This document shows, one piece after another, positions 36,901-45,318 of a stretch of DNA of 64,000 nucleotides (positions are counted from its first letter, which is position 1; each line of letters starts with the position of its first letter). The DNA lies in contig OY762943.1 in NCBI GenBank assembly GCA_963667145.1, forward strand, positions 1-64,000, in the 5' to 3' direction. The position numbers and the translations under genes were made by a program. The notes under the pieces are model-generated. The model saw only the letters and a program-made list of their open reading frames with translations, made no database searches and was not told the origin of the DNA. The DNA is from G963667145 sp963667145. Lineage in GTDB: Bacteria; Cloacimonadota; Cloacimonadia; G963667145.

Positions 36901-37266
36901 ATGAAAATTAAAAAGTTATTGGAAATACTTGATGGGAAATTGCTTAGCGAAGAAAAACATTTGGAATATGAGGTTGAACACGGGTTGGCTTCTGACCTTA
37001 TTAGTGACCTTTTGCTATGTGCCAAATACCCTGCTGCTCTTTTCACTGGACTTGTTAATCATCAAATAATAAGAGTGGCGGAGATGATAGAGTTGCAGGC
37101 TATTATTTTCGTGCGAGGCAAGGAACCTTCCGAGGAACTTTTGCGAATTGCAGCGAAAAACGATATGCCAATTTTGATTACGAAAATGTCACTTTTTAAA
37201 ACATGTGCTTTGGCTTATCAAGGAGGATTGGAACCTTCTCCTATAAAAGTGAGCTTCAATGAATAG
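36901..37266 (+). CDS. DRTGG-domain protein
   Basis: 121 residues: IKKLLEILDGKLLS start, central LLCAKYPAALFTGLVNHQII, then AIIFVRGKEPSEELL and MPILITKMSLFKTC. The pattern is that of DRTGG (HPr-kinase N-terminal-like) domains, which accompany [FeFe]-hydrogenase clusters in several anaerobes. The same domain recurs at the C-terminus of the HydS-like protein. Starts one base after the RibF fusion stop and overlaps the next gene by eight. Presumed signalling role. Confidence 0.7.
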   Translation: MKIKKLLEILDGKLLSEEKHLEYEVEHGLASDLISDLLLCAKYPAALFTGLVNHQIIRVAEMIELQAIIFVRGKEPSEELLRIAAKNDMPILITKMSLFKTCALAYQGGLEPSPIKVSFNE

Positions 37267-37738
37267 TTTTGTTTATAGCAAAGATAAAAATTTAGATCCT
37301 GATACGTTTATAAATGAGCTTGCTCAGCCGTTGATGAGTTACGAATTTGATATTAAACCCAAAGATTTTATCTCTTCTGGTGAGGCAACTACCAAAATAA
37401 AAAAGCAACTAAAAGAATTGGAAATTGATGTTGCATCTCTCAGGCGATTTGCGGTGACGAGCTATGAAGCGGAGATAAATGTTGTGGCTCATTCGATAGG
37501 TGGCAAGATGGAAGTGGGGATTTATTCCGATTTTGTTTACTTGAAGTTTATAGATCAAGGACCTGGGATAGAAGATATAGAAAAAGCTATGAAACCTGGG
37601 TATTCCACTGCAGATGAATTGGCACGCTCTATGGGATTTGGTGCGGGAATGGGATTGTCTAATATTAAAGATAATGTAGATATTATGAGGTTATTTTCCA
37701 ACGGTTATACGAAGTTGGAACTTGTGGTTTTTTACTAG
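37259..37738 (+). CDS. Anti-sigma-factor-type HATPase (serine/threonine kinase-like)
   Basis: 159 residues of GHKL/HATPase_c fold. N-box region is SYEAEINVVAHSIGG, G1 is FIDQGPGIEDIEKAM and G2 is GFGAGMGLSNIKDN. This is the RsbW/SpoIIAB-like arrangement, and such proteins occur beside HydS and HydABC genes. Partner could be an anti-anti-sigma or the hydrogenase proteins themselves; no target is visible. Confidence 0.8.
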   Translation: MNSFVYSKDKNLDPDTFINELAQPLMSYEFDIKPKDFISSGEATTKIKKQLKELEIDVASLRRFAVTSYEAEINVVAHSIGGKMEVGIYSDFVYLKFIDQGPGIEDIEKAMKPGYSTADELARSMGFGAGMGLSNIKDNVDIMRLFSNGYTKLELVVFY

Positions 37739-37755
37739 TTAGAAGGTGATTTATT

Positions 37756-39363
37756 ATGAAAGGTAAAGAGGCTGTTCACGAAATCAAGGAAAAATGCATA
37801 GGGTGTACCAGATGCGTCAGAGCTTGTCCCGTCTCAGCTATCCGGCTAATAAATGATAAGATAGAGAGAGATAGCGATAAATGTATCAGCTGTGGTCAGT
37901 GCATAAAAATTTGTATTGTTGGTGCTATTGAGAGTATTTATGATGAGTTTGGAGAGATTTTTGATAATTCTAAGTTCAAGTATCGAGTTGCTCTTTTGTC
38001 CAATGTTTTTATAGGACAGTTTCCTCGGAAAATCAGCTATAAAATGGCGGTAGATGCTCTATTAAAACTGGGCTTTGACGAAGTGATAGATGAGAATATG
38101 ATTACAGGAATTATGGCACCTATCTTTGCTCAGAAGTTGAAAAAGAATAAACTAAGACCTTTGATTTCTTCCAATTGCCCTGCCATCGTTCGTCTTATTC
38201 AGACAAATTATCCGTCGCTAATTCCACATATTTTGCCATTGGAGTCTTCAGCTAATATTTTGAGTGCCTATTATAGAGAATATTTGGTAGAAAATAAGAA
38301 ATTGTCTCCTGATGAGATAGGCATATTTTTTGTGGCACCGTGTTCTGCTCAGATAAATTCTCACAAAAATCCTCTGGGTCATGATGAGTCTTTGCTTGAT
38401 GGAGCTCTTGCGATGAGGGATGTTTATAATAAAATTATGAATATTTGTTTCTATCAGGAACAGGAAGATTTAGAGAAGAAGAAGGGGAAAGAGAATTTAC
38501 CAAAACATGAAAATTGGGGGATATACGTCTCAGAAGGCAATCAGATAAAAAAAAGTAATTTTAGAACTTTGGCTGTTAGTGGATTGAAAGGTGTGAAAGA
38601 TATTTTGTCCAAGATAGAAGGCGGTCAATTAGAATATTTTGATTATGTGGTGTTGCGTAGTTGCACTAATGGTTGTGTCGGTGGAGACTTGAATGTTGAG
38701 AATCCTTTTCTTGCATCCAATAGAATAGGGTCTTCCGATATTGAGTTTAAGCAGATTGACAGAGACCTTTTTTACAAACTATTTAACGATAGAGTATTTA
38801 GTTTTAAAAGTAAAATAAAACCTTTGGAAATTAATGCGGACAACATTTCCATAAAGGAGAAAATTATCAAAATGAAAAAAAATAATAACCTTCAAAAACT
38901 TTTGCCTGGGAAAAACTGTGGTATATGTGGATGTCCGACTTGTGCCGATTTGGCAAGGGAGATAGTGGAAGGTAAGGCAAAATTGTCCGATTGTGTTTTT
39001 AATATCAGAGAGAATAAAAAAATCTCTCTTTTGGAGATTGTGGAATACATTGAGGGTCAAGTTTTTACCAAAAAGCAAAATTTGTCTGAAATCTATGTAG
39101 AAGAAGTGTATGTGGGCGATTTATTGTCCGATGTAATGGCTTCCGCTGGAGGATGTCAGGTTTGGATTACCATTATGCAACATCAAAATTCCATAGCTGT
39201 GGCTTCTCTTTTGGATATTAAGGCTATTATTTTTGCCAAAGATAAAAAGCCAGACGAAAAAGCTGTTGAAAAAGCGAACGAAGAGGGAATAGTAATGATT
39301 GGCAGTTCTTACAATTCGTTCAAAATTTCGGGTGTTTTGCACAATTTGATAACGGTGAAGTAG
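37756..39363 (+). CDS. HydS-like (putative sensory) [FeFe] hydrogenase with DRTGG domain
   Basis: 535 residues. Two [4Fe-4S] ferredoxin motifs (CIGCTRCVRACPVSAI, CISCGQCIKICIVGAI) lead into an H-cluster domain in which the usual motifs are altered: TSCCP reads SSNCP, MPCxxK reads APCSAQ, and the third motif reads RSCTNGCVGGD. The four cluster cysteines appear kept while the proton-relay cysteine (before CP) is Asn. A Cys-rich Fe-S domain (CGICGCPTCADLAREIVEGK) and a C-terminal DRTGG-like domain follow. This matches group C/D hydrogenases thought to sense H2 rather than turn it over. The sensory role is inferred. Confidence 0.75.
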   Translation: MKGKEAVHEIKEKCIGCTRCVRACPVSAIRLINDKIERDSDKCISCGQCIKICIVGAIESIYDEFGEIFDNSKFKYRVALLSNVFIGQFPRKISYKMAVDALLKLGFDEVIDENMITGIMAPIFAQKLKKNKLRPLISSNCPAIVRLIQTNYPSLIPHILPLESSANILSAYYREYLVENKKLSPDEIGIFFVAPCSAQINSHKNPLGHDESLLDGALAMRDVYNKIMNICFYQEQEDLEKKKGKENLPKHENWGIYVSEGNQIKKSNFRTLAVSGLKGVKDILSKIEGGQLEYFDYVVLRSCTNGCVGGDLNVENPFLASNRIGSSDIEFKQIDRDLFYKLFNDRVFSFKSKIKPLEINADNISIKEKIIKMKKNNNLQKLLPGKNCGICGCPTCADLAREIVEGKAKLSDCVFNIRENKKISLLEIVEYIEGQVFTKKQNLSEIYVEEVYVGDLLSDVMASAGGCQVWITIMQHQNSIAVASLLDIKAIIFAKDKKPDEKAVEKANEEGIVMIGSSYNSFKISGVLHNLITVK

Positions 39364-40068
39364 ATGTTGTGTAAGATAGATTTGCATACGCATTCCGTGT
39401 TGTCTCCCTGTGGAGACTATTCCATGTCACCTTCGCTTCTGTTTAAGCGTGCTAAAGAGCTTGGTTTTAAGGCGTTAGCTATTACGGAGCATAACTCCCT
39501 GTCCAATGCATTGGCTTATTCCAAAATTGCTGAAAAGTTTGGAATCCATTATTTTTTTGGTGTGGAGATACAGATTGATTTGGAGGCTCATGTTCTTGCT
39601 TATTTCCCCAACTGGAGTGCTGCAGAACTGTTTAACGAGGAACTTTACGCAGTGCTTCCCAATGTAAAAAATAATCCTGATTTTTTTGGGGAGCAGGTAT
39701 TGATAGACGAAAACGAGATGGTTGTTGGATTTGAAGAAAAATTGCTTTTAAATTCCGTTTTTTGGGATTTGCAGACAGCGTATGATAAAGTGAAGAAGTA
39801 TGACGGATTGATTATTGCAGCTCATGTTGATTCGGATAGTTATAGCATAACTTCGCAATTGGGCTTTTTGCCAAAAGAAATTTTGTTTGACGGATTGGAG
39901 GTGATGGGAGAGTGTGGCGGATGGAAGCAATACAATCTTCCTGTTATCAAAAATTCGGATGCTCATTATTTGGAAAATTTTGGACGCAAATACACAGAGT
40001 ATGATATGAATGAGTTGAATTTTGAGAGTTTAAAAGAATCGTTATTACATAGAAGTTTTAAAATATAA
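39364..40068 (+). CDS. PHP-domain phosphoesterase
   Basis: 234 residues. DLHTHSVLSPCG, ITEHNSLSNAL, GVEIQ, AAHVDSD and NSDAHYLE form the metal-binding His/Asp set of PHP proteins (TrpH-like). Family members hydrolyse phosphomonoesters or nucleotides. PHP genes recur in hydrogenase regulatory clusters, where their substrate is unknown. Start directly follows the HydS-like stop. Confidence 0.8.
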   Translation: MLCKIDLHTHSVLSPCGDYSMSPSLLFKRAKELGFKALAITEHNSLSNALAYSKIAEKFGIHYFFGVEIQIDLEAHVLAYFPNWSAAELFNEELYAVLPNVKNNPDFFGEQVLIDENEMVVGFEEKLLLNSVFWDLQTAYDKVKKYDGLIIAAHVDSDSYSITSQLGFLPKEILFDGLEVMGECGGWKQYNLPVIKNSDAHYLENFGRKYTEYDMNELNFESLKESLLHRSFKI

Positions 40069-40087
40069 AGTTAGTTAGGGGGATGTT

Positions 40088-40558
40088 ATGGATGCTTGTG
40101 ATAGTCCTTTGTATGCCGATCTAAAGAAAATCATTGAATCCAAAATGAAATTGCGGGATCCTTTGATTGAAATTTTGAGAGAGGCTCAGTTGTTGTTTGG
40201 GTATTTGCCCAAAGAAGTCTTGGTGTTTATTTCTCGGGAAATGAAATTGCCCATCAATAAAATTTACGCTGTGGTTACTTTTTATAATTTCTTTTCGCTC
40301 AAGCCACGAGGCAAGCACATCATCAATGTTTGCACAGGAACTGCGTGCTATGTGAAGGGTGCTGATCGTGTGGTGGAGATGTTTGAGGAAGCTTTGGGAA
40401 TTAAATTGGGCGAGACCACATCGGACAAAAAATTCACTCTTTCGTCCGTTAGATGCGTTGGTGCGTGTTCTTTGGCTCCTGTGGTGGTAATCGGAGATGA
40501 AACTCATGGTCGCGTTTCCACCAAAGAGCAAATAAAGAAAATATTGGAAAATTATTAA
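40088..40558 (+). CDS. hydC: NuoE/HydC-type [2Fe-2S] subunit 1
   Basis: 156 residues, thioredoxin-fold [2Fe-2S] protein. The four ligands are VCTGTACYVKG (C-x4-C) and CVGACSLAP (C-x3-C). The N-terminal helical part AQLLFGYLPKEVLVFIS is typical. Bridges the flavin subunit (HydB) to the other Fe-S clusters in trimeric electron-bifurcating hydrogenases. GGGG ribosome site precedes the ATG. Confidence 0.9.
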   Translation: MDACDSPLYADLKKIIESKMKLRDPLIEILREAQLLFGYLPKEVLVFISREMKLPINKIYAVVTFYNFFSLKPRGKHIINVCTGTACYVKGADRVVEMFEEALGIKLGETTSDKKFTLSSVRCVGACSLAPVVVIGDETHGRVSTKEQIKKILENY

Positions 40559-40573
40559 ATATTTGGTTGAGAG

Positions 40574-41119
40574 ATGGAAGACATTTCTTTACATTTATTG
40601 GATATTTTGCAAAACTCCGTTAGTGCTGGAGCAACTCTGATAACGTGTCGCTTTGTGAAAATTGCGGATAGGTTGCAGTTGTCGATAGTGGATAATGGCA
40701 AAGGAATGGACGAAGAGACACGAAAAGCTGCTCAAGACCCTTTTTACACCAGCAAAAATTTCCGCAAAAAGAAGATTGGCTTGGGTATTCCGCTATTTGC
40801 ACAGAGTGCCAAGATGTCTGGTGGTGATTTCAGTTTGGAATCAGAAGTAGGTGAGGGTACTCGCATAAAAGTTGAATTTGTGGTTTCCAATATTGATGCT
40901 CTTCCTCTTGGGGATGTTGCTTTGACTTTGGTAAATTGCATCGTAGCTCATCAGTCGATTGATTTTGTGTTGGAGATTATTTGTGAAGGGGAAGAAAAGT
41001 TTGTTTTGGACACACGAGTTATCAAAAAAGAGATGGATGGTATTTCTTTGGAGTTACCTGAAGTTAGAAAGTATTTGGTAGATGCTATTAGTCATCAAGT
41101 TTCGAAATTGGAGGTATAA
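40574..41119 (+). CDS. HATPase-domain regulator in the hydrogenase cluster
   Basis: 181 residues, histidine-kinase ATPase domain without a dimerisation/His domain. LHLLDILQNSVSAGA (N-box), VDNGKGMDEETRKAA (G1), DPFYTSKNFRKKKIGLGIPL (F and G2 boxes) and GEGTRIKVEF are readable. Similar stand-alone genes occur between hydC and hydB in clostridial and Thermotoga-type clusters. The extra C-terminal about 80 residues are unassigned. Stop and next start are adjacent. Confidence 0.75.
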   Translation: MEDISLHLLDILQNSVSAGATLITCRFVKIADRLQLSIVDNGKGMDEETRKAAQDPFYTSKNFRKKKIGLGIPLFAQSAKMSGGDFSLESEVGEGTRIKVEFVVSNIDALPLGDVALTLVNCIVAHQSIDFVLEIICEGEEKFVLDTRVIKKEMDGISLELPEVRKYLVDAISHQVSKLEV

Positions 41120-41473
41120 ATGAAATCTTTGGCAGATTTAAGAAAATTAAAAGAAGAAGTGAAGAAGAAAATGAATTTAAGAAGTTCCGATTGCAAATTC
41201 AAAATTGTGGTTGGAATGGGAACATCGGGCATTGCTATGGGTGCTAGAGAGGTGATGAAAACTTTTTTGGATGAGATAAGCAAAAGGGAAATTAGTGGGG
41301 TTATTGTTACTCAGAGCGGGGAGAAAGGGGCTTCCAGTATGGAGCCTGTGGTGGATGTGGTGGAGACTGATGGAAAAGCTGTTACCTATTGCCAAATGAA
41401 TGCTGAAAAAGCACGAAAAGTAATAACTGAGCACATTGTGAATGGTAAAATAGTTAGTGAATATTTAATCTAA
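41120..41473 (+). CDS. Cysteine-less thioredoxin-like ferredoxin homologue (HndB-like)
   Basis: 117 residues. GMGTSGIAMGAREVMKTFLD matches HndB/NuoF-N [2Fe-2S] ferredoxins, where Ser stands in place of Cys. The later ligand region, usually GCxGxC-x2-EP, reads VTQSGEKGASSMEPVVDV. All four expected cluster cysteines therefore seem lost, though the fold and position are conserved. Likely structural or regulatory. Sits between a HATPase gene and full hydB. Confidence 0.7.
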   Translation: MKSLADLRKLKEEVKKKMNLRSSDCKFKIVVGMGTSGIAMGAREVMKTFLDEISKREISGVIVTQSGEKGASSMEPVVDVVETDGKAVTYCQMNAEKARKVITEHIVNGKIVSEYLI

Positions 41474-41484
41474 AGGGAATGTAA

Positions 41485-43308
41485 ATGTATAAAAGAGTTG
41501 ATGTTTTATTGTGTTTTGGTTCTGGATGTGTGTCAGCTGGAGCCCGAGGAATAAAAGAGGAACTCCAAAGATTAGTTCGGGAAAACGGCATAGATAATGA
41601 AGTCAATATTATAGAAACTGGATGTATGGGTCCCTGCGATTATGGTCCATTAATGCTAATATATCCTGAGGGTGTTTTTTACAAAAAACTTACTCCGGAA
41701 GATATGAAAGAGGTTGTTGAGGAGCATCTGCTTAAAGGCAGGGTTGTTGAGCGACTTTTGATGCATGACGATTCCGTGGCGGACAGGTCGATTAGAAAAG
41801 TTGATGATGTGCCTTTTTACAAGAGCCAGACGAAAGTTGCTCTGAAGCATTGTGGTTATCTTGACCCAGAATCTTTGGAAGAGTATGTGGCTGTGGATGG
41901 CTATGCTGCTTTGGGAAAAGTTTTGGAAGAGATGAAGCCAGAGGACGTTATCAACGAGATTAAGATTTCTGGTCTTCGTGGTCGTGGAGGAGGTGGATTT
42001 CCCACTCATCTCAAATGGACACTTTCTCGTTCTGCCAAAAGCGACGATGGAGTTAAGTATCTGATTTGCAACGGTGACGAAGGCGACCCAGGTGCTTTTA
42101 TGGATAGGTCATTGCTGGAAGGTGACCCGCATAAGGTCTTGGAAGGTATGATGATAGGGGCTTATGCCATGGGTGCCAGCAAAGGCTATTTCTACATCAG
42201 AGCCGAATATCCGTTGGCGATTGAGCGGATTAAACTTGCCATCAGCAAAGCCAAAGAATATGGACTGTTGGGCGAGAATATTTTGGGCAGTGATTTCTGT
42301 TTTGATGCCGAAGTTCGCACAGGAGCAGGAGCTTTTGTTTGCGGAGAAGAAACAGCACTGATGTCTTCTATCGAGGGCAAAAGAGGTCATCCAAAGCCTA
42401 AACCGCCTTATCCATCGGACAAAGGATTGTGGGGGAAACCGAGCAGTGTAAACAACGTTGAGACTTTTGCCAATGTTCCATCGATAATCTTGAACGGTGG
42501 GCAGTGGTTCGCCTCAATGGGAACTGAGAAGAGCAAAGGAACTAAGGTGTTCGCCCTTACTGGAGATGTGAAAAATACTGGTTTGGTGGAAGTTCCCATG
42601 GGAATTACCATTGGCGAGTTGATAGACAACGTTGGTGGCGGAATTAGCAAAGGCAACTTCAAAGCTGTGCAATTGGGAGGTCCATCTGGTGGATGCTTGA
42701 CCAAGGAGCACTGGGATGTGCCGATAGATTACGATTCGCTCACAGCCAAAGGTGCCATGATGGGTTCTGGCGGTGTGATTGTGATGGACGATTCTCAATG
42801 TATGGTGAACGTCGCTAAGTTTTTCTTGGAATTTTCGTTGGAGGAATCTTGTGGCAAGTGCTCTCCGTGTAGGGTTGGGCTGAAGCATATGCACAACATT
42901 TTGGAAAATATTACCAACGGAACTGGTAGCATGAAAGATTTGGAAGAATTGGAAAATGTAGGGAAGTTGATTAAAGCGACTTCGCTCTGTGGGCTGGGAC
43001 AAACTGCTCCAAATCCTGTTCTTTCCACGATGAATTATTTCCGAAACGAATACGAATCTCACATCAAAAATAAGCGTTGCGAAGCGTTGGTTTGCACAGA
43101 GTTGTTGCATTTTGATATTGATAAAGATAAATGTGTGGGATGTTCGCTGTGTGCCAAAAGATGTCCTGTTAATTGCATAAACGGTTCACGGGAAGAAAAA
43201 TTTACTATTGTCCAGAGCGAATGTATCAAATGTGGAAATTGTAAAGATGTTTGTCCAGTAAACGCTGTGGATAAATTGGCTGGCAGAGTGGAGTGTGAGG
43301 AAGAATAG
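41485..43308 (+). CDS. hydB: HydB-type NADH-binding diaphorase subunit, full architecture
   Basis: 607 residues. The N-terminal thioredoxin-like [2Fe-2S] domain has CFGSGCVSAG and GCMGPCDYG. The FMN/NADH core has LRGRGGGGFPTHLKW, CNGDEGDPGAFMDRSLLEGD and GAGAFVCGEETALMSSIEG. A [4Fe-4S] site follows (ESCGKCSPCRVG with CGLGQTAPNP), and the C-terminus carries two [4Fe-4S] motifs (CVGCSLCAKRCPVNC, CIKCGNCKDVCPVNA). This is the complete layout of HydB of electron-bifurcating hydrogenases, with the C-terminal clusters implicated in bifurcation. Confidence 0.93.
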   Translation: MYKRVDVLLCFGSGCVSAGARGIKEELQRLVRENGIDNEVNIIETGCMGPCDYGPLMLIYPEGVFYKKLTPEDMKEVVEEHLLKGRVVERLLMHDDSVADRSIRKVDDVPFYKSQTKVALKHCGYLDPESLEEYVAVDGYAALGKVLEEMKPEDVINEIKISGLRGRGGGGFPTHLKWTLSRSAKSDDGVKYLICNGDEGDPGAFMDRSLLEGDPHKVLEGMMIGAYAMGASKGYFYIRAEYPLAIERIKLAISKAKEYGLLGENILGSDFCFDAEVRTGAGAFVCGEETALMSSIEGKRGHPKPKPPYPSDKGLWGKPSSVNNVETFANVPSIILNGGQWFASMGTEKSKGTKVFALTGDVKNTGLVEVPMGITIGELIDNVGGGISKGNFKAVQLGGPSGGCLTKEHWDVPIDYDSLTAKGAMMGSGGVIVMDDSQCMVNVAKFFLEFSLEESCGKCSPCRVGLKHMHNILENITNGTGSMKDLEELENVGKLIKATSLCGLGQTAPNPVLSTMNYFRNEYESHIKNKRCEALVCTELLHFDIDKDKCVGCSLCAKRCPVNCINGSREEKFTIVQSECIKCGNCKDVCPVNAVDKLAGRVECEEE

Positions 43309-43338
43309 CCTAATTGTTTACAGAAAAAGGAGATTATT

Positions 43339-43776
43339 TTGAGTATAATGAATAAATTTTTGCCCAATAAGGAAAATCTTTTGGAAATTTTGCATTCTGT
43401 TCAAGATGCAAATCCCCAAAATTTTTTGAGTAAAGAGGATTTAGCTGAGGTTGCCGATTATTTGCATTTACCTTACAATCAAGTTTATTCGGTGGCGAGT
43501 TTTTATTCGATGTTTGCACTGAAGCCGAGAGGAAAATTCGTTATCAAGGTTTGTCAGTCTCCGCATTGTGTGGTAAATGGTTCCGATAATCTTTTGGTTT
43601 TCTTGAAGAAAAGGGTTAAGAAGATTGCTGAAATTTCTCTGGAGGAATGCCAATGTTTGGGTGTTTGTGGCAATTCTCCCGTGGTTTTGGTTAATGACAA
43701 AATCTATGGCGATATGGATAAAGAGAAGTTGGAGACTTTAGTGAAAAATTTAGAAGGTGGGAAAAATGTTTTATAG
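43339..43776 (+). CDS. NuoE/HydC-type [2Fe-2S] subunit 2
   Basis: 145 residues, second member of the NuoE family in this cluster. Ligands are kept: VCQSPHCVVNG (C-x4-C) and CQCLGVCGNSP. Start is TTG 43339, six bases after GGAG; the next ATG (43348) is too far from the ribosome site. Overlaps the following gene by 11 bp, so it pairs with the second flavin subunit. Divergent in sequence from the first HydC. Confidence 0.85.
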   Translation: MSIMNKFLPNKENLLEILHSVQDANPQNFLSKEDLAEVADYLHLPYNQVYSVASFYSMFALKPRGKFVIKVCQSPHCVVNGSDNLLVFLKKRVKKIAEISLEECQCLGVCGNSPVVLVNDKIYGDMDKEKLETLVKNLEGGKNVL

Positions 43777-45316
43777 AACACATCTTCTGTTTGTTAAGGA
43801 CGATAACTCTATTGATAAGGGTTTGCAAGAAGTTTTGAGAGTTCTCAAGGAAGAGTTGGCGAAATATGGCTTGGAGAATGAGATTGGTGTTTTGCAGACA
43901 GGTTCTCTCGGATATATCTCCAAGGGTGTTCACTTCGTTGTCTATCCAGACAATTTGCTGTACGCCAACATCACTCCCGAAGATATTCCTTTGATTGTGC
44001 AGGAACATTTTTTGAAGGGACGTCCTGTCAAGGATTTGAGCGAGAGTGCAAAAAGAGTGGTGGAATTTGCTTATTCGCAAAGAATTGTCCTGAAAAATTC
44101 AGGCAAGATTGACCCCGAGTCTATTGATGAATATATCGCAGTTGATGGCTATCAGGCTTTGGGCAAAGCTTTTAATATTGGCAGAGATGCTACTTTGCAA
44201 GAGATAAAGAAGTCCAATCTTCGTGGTCGTGGTGGAGCTGGGTTTCCCACGGGTGCCAAGTTGGAGATAGTGGGGAAGCAAAGCGAAAAGCAAAAGTACA
44301 TCGTGGTGAACGCTGATGAGGGTGAGTCGGGGACTTTCAAAGATAGGCTTATCATGGAGGGTGACCCGCATAAACTCTTGGAAGGTATGATGATAGCTGG
44401 ATTTGTGGTGGGCTCTGACACGGGCTACATCTACATTCGCGGAGAGTATAGCCTTTGTGTGCAACGGTTGAAAATAGCTATCCAGCAGGCACGCGATTAC
44501 GGATTGTTGGGTAAAAATATTTTGGGCAGTGGCTTCGATTTTGACGTCATTATCAAATTGGGAGCAGGTTCGTATGTGTGTGGCGAAGAGACCGCATTGC
44601 TAAATTCGCTGGAAGGAGGCAGAGGCAATCCTCGCTTCAAGCCACCTTATCCAGGCGAGAAAGGTCTTTGGGAAAAACCGACTGCGGTAAATAATGTGGA
44701 AACTCTCACGAATTTGCCAGCTATAGTGGAGAATGGTGGAGAGTGGTTTGCAGGAATTGGAACTCCCGAATCTTGTGGAACAAAGGTTTACACTATCTTG
44801 GGCGAAGTGAACAATCCAGGCTTGATAGAAGTTCCCATGGGCACGACCCTGAAAGAGATAATCTCCAAATACGGAGGCGGACTAAAAGCGGATAAAAAGT
44901 TCAAAGCAGCTTTGGTAGGTGGTGCAGCGGGAATGTTTTTGCCAGAGCAACTTTTGGACATCAAAATGGATTTTAAAAATTTGTCCAAAGAATCTGCCGT
45001 TTTGGGTTCCGGAGCTATTTTGATATTGAGCGAAGAGGCTGATATACTCAGAATTTTGAGTTCGATTTTAAAGTTTTTCTTGCATGAATCTTGTGGAAAG
45101 TGCAGTGCATGTAGGATTGGTTACAAGATGTTGGTTACACTATTGGACAAGATAATATCTGGCGATGGCAAGGCGGAAGATGTGGAGGAAATGAGTGAGA
45201 TTGCTCAGGTAATGCTTAGTACGTCTTTTTGTGCATTGGGGCAGTCGGCTATTATGCCCATTGGCAGTATTATCAAATATTTTAAGAAAGATTTTGAAAG
45301 GTTTACAGGAGAGTAA
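43766..45316 (+). CDS. NuoF/HydB-like subunit 2, lacking the outer Fe-S domains
   Basis: 516 residues from ATG 43766. The FMN/NADH core is intact (NLRGRGGAGFPTGAKLE, VNADEGESGTFKDRLIMEGD, GAGSYVCGEETALLNSLEG) and the [4Fe-4S] ligands are present (ESCGKCSACRIG, then CALGQ). The N-terminal thioredoxin-like domain is retained but its cysteines are gone: VLQTGSLGYISKG stands where HydB has a CMGPC site. The C-terminal double-[4Fe-4S] domain is absent. Probably a second NADH port without the bifurcation-linked clusters. Confidence 0.85.
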   Translation: MFYRTHLLFVKDDNSIDKGLQEVLRVLKEELAKYGLENEIGVLQTGSLGYISKGVHFVVYPDNLLYANITPEDIPLIVQEHFLKGRPVKDLSESAKRVVEFAYSQRIVLKNSGKIDPESIDEYIAVDGYQALGKAFNIGRDATLQEIKKSNLRGRGGAGFPTGAKLEIVGKQSEKQKYIVVNADEGESGTFKDRLIMEGDPHKLLEGMMIAGFVVGSDTGYIYIRGEYSLCVQRLKIAIQQARDYGLLGKNILGSGFDFDVIIKLGAGSYVCGEETALLNSLEGGRGNPRFKPPYPGEKGLWEKPTAVNNVETLTNLPAIVENGGEWFAGIGTPESCGTKVYTILGEVNNPGLIEVPMGTTLKEIISKYGGGLKADKKFKAALVGGAAGMFLPEQLLDIKMDFKNLSKESAVLGSGAILILSEEADILRILSSILKFFLHESCGKCSACRIGYKMLVTLLDKIISGDGKAEDVEEMSEIAQVMLSTSFCALGQSAIMPIGSIIKYFKKDFERFTGE

Positions 45317-45318
45317 AA

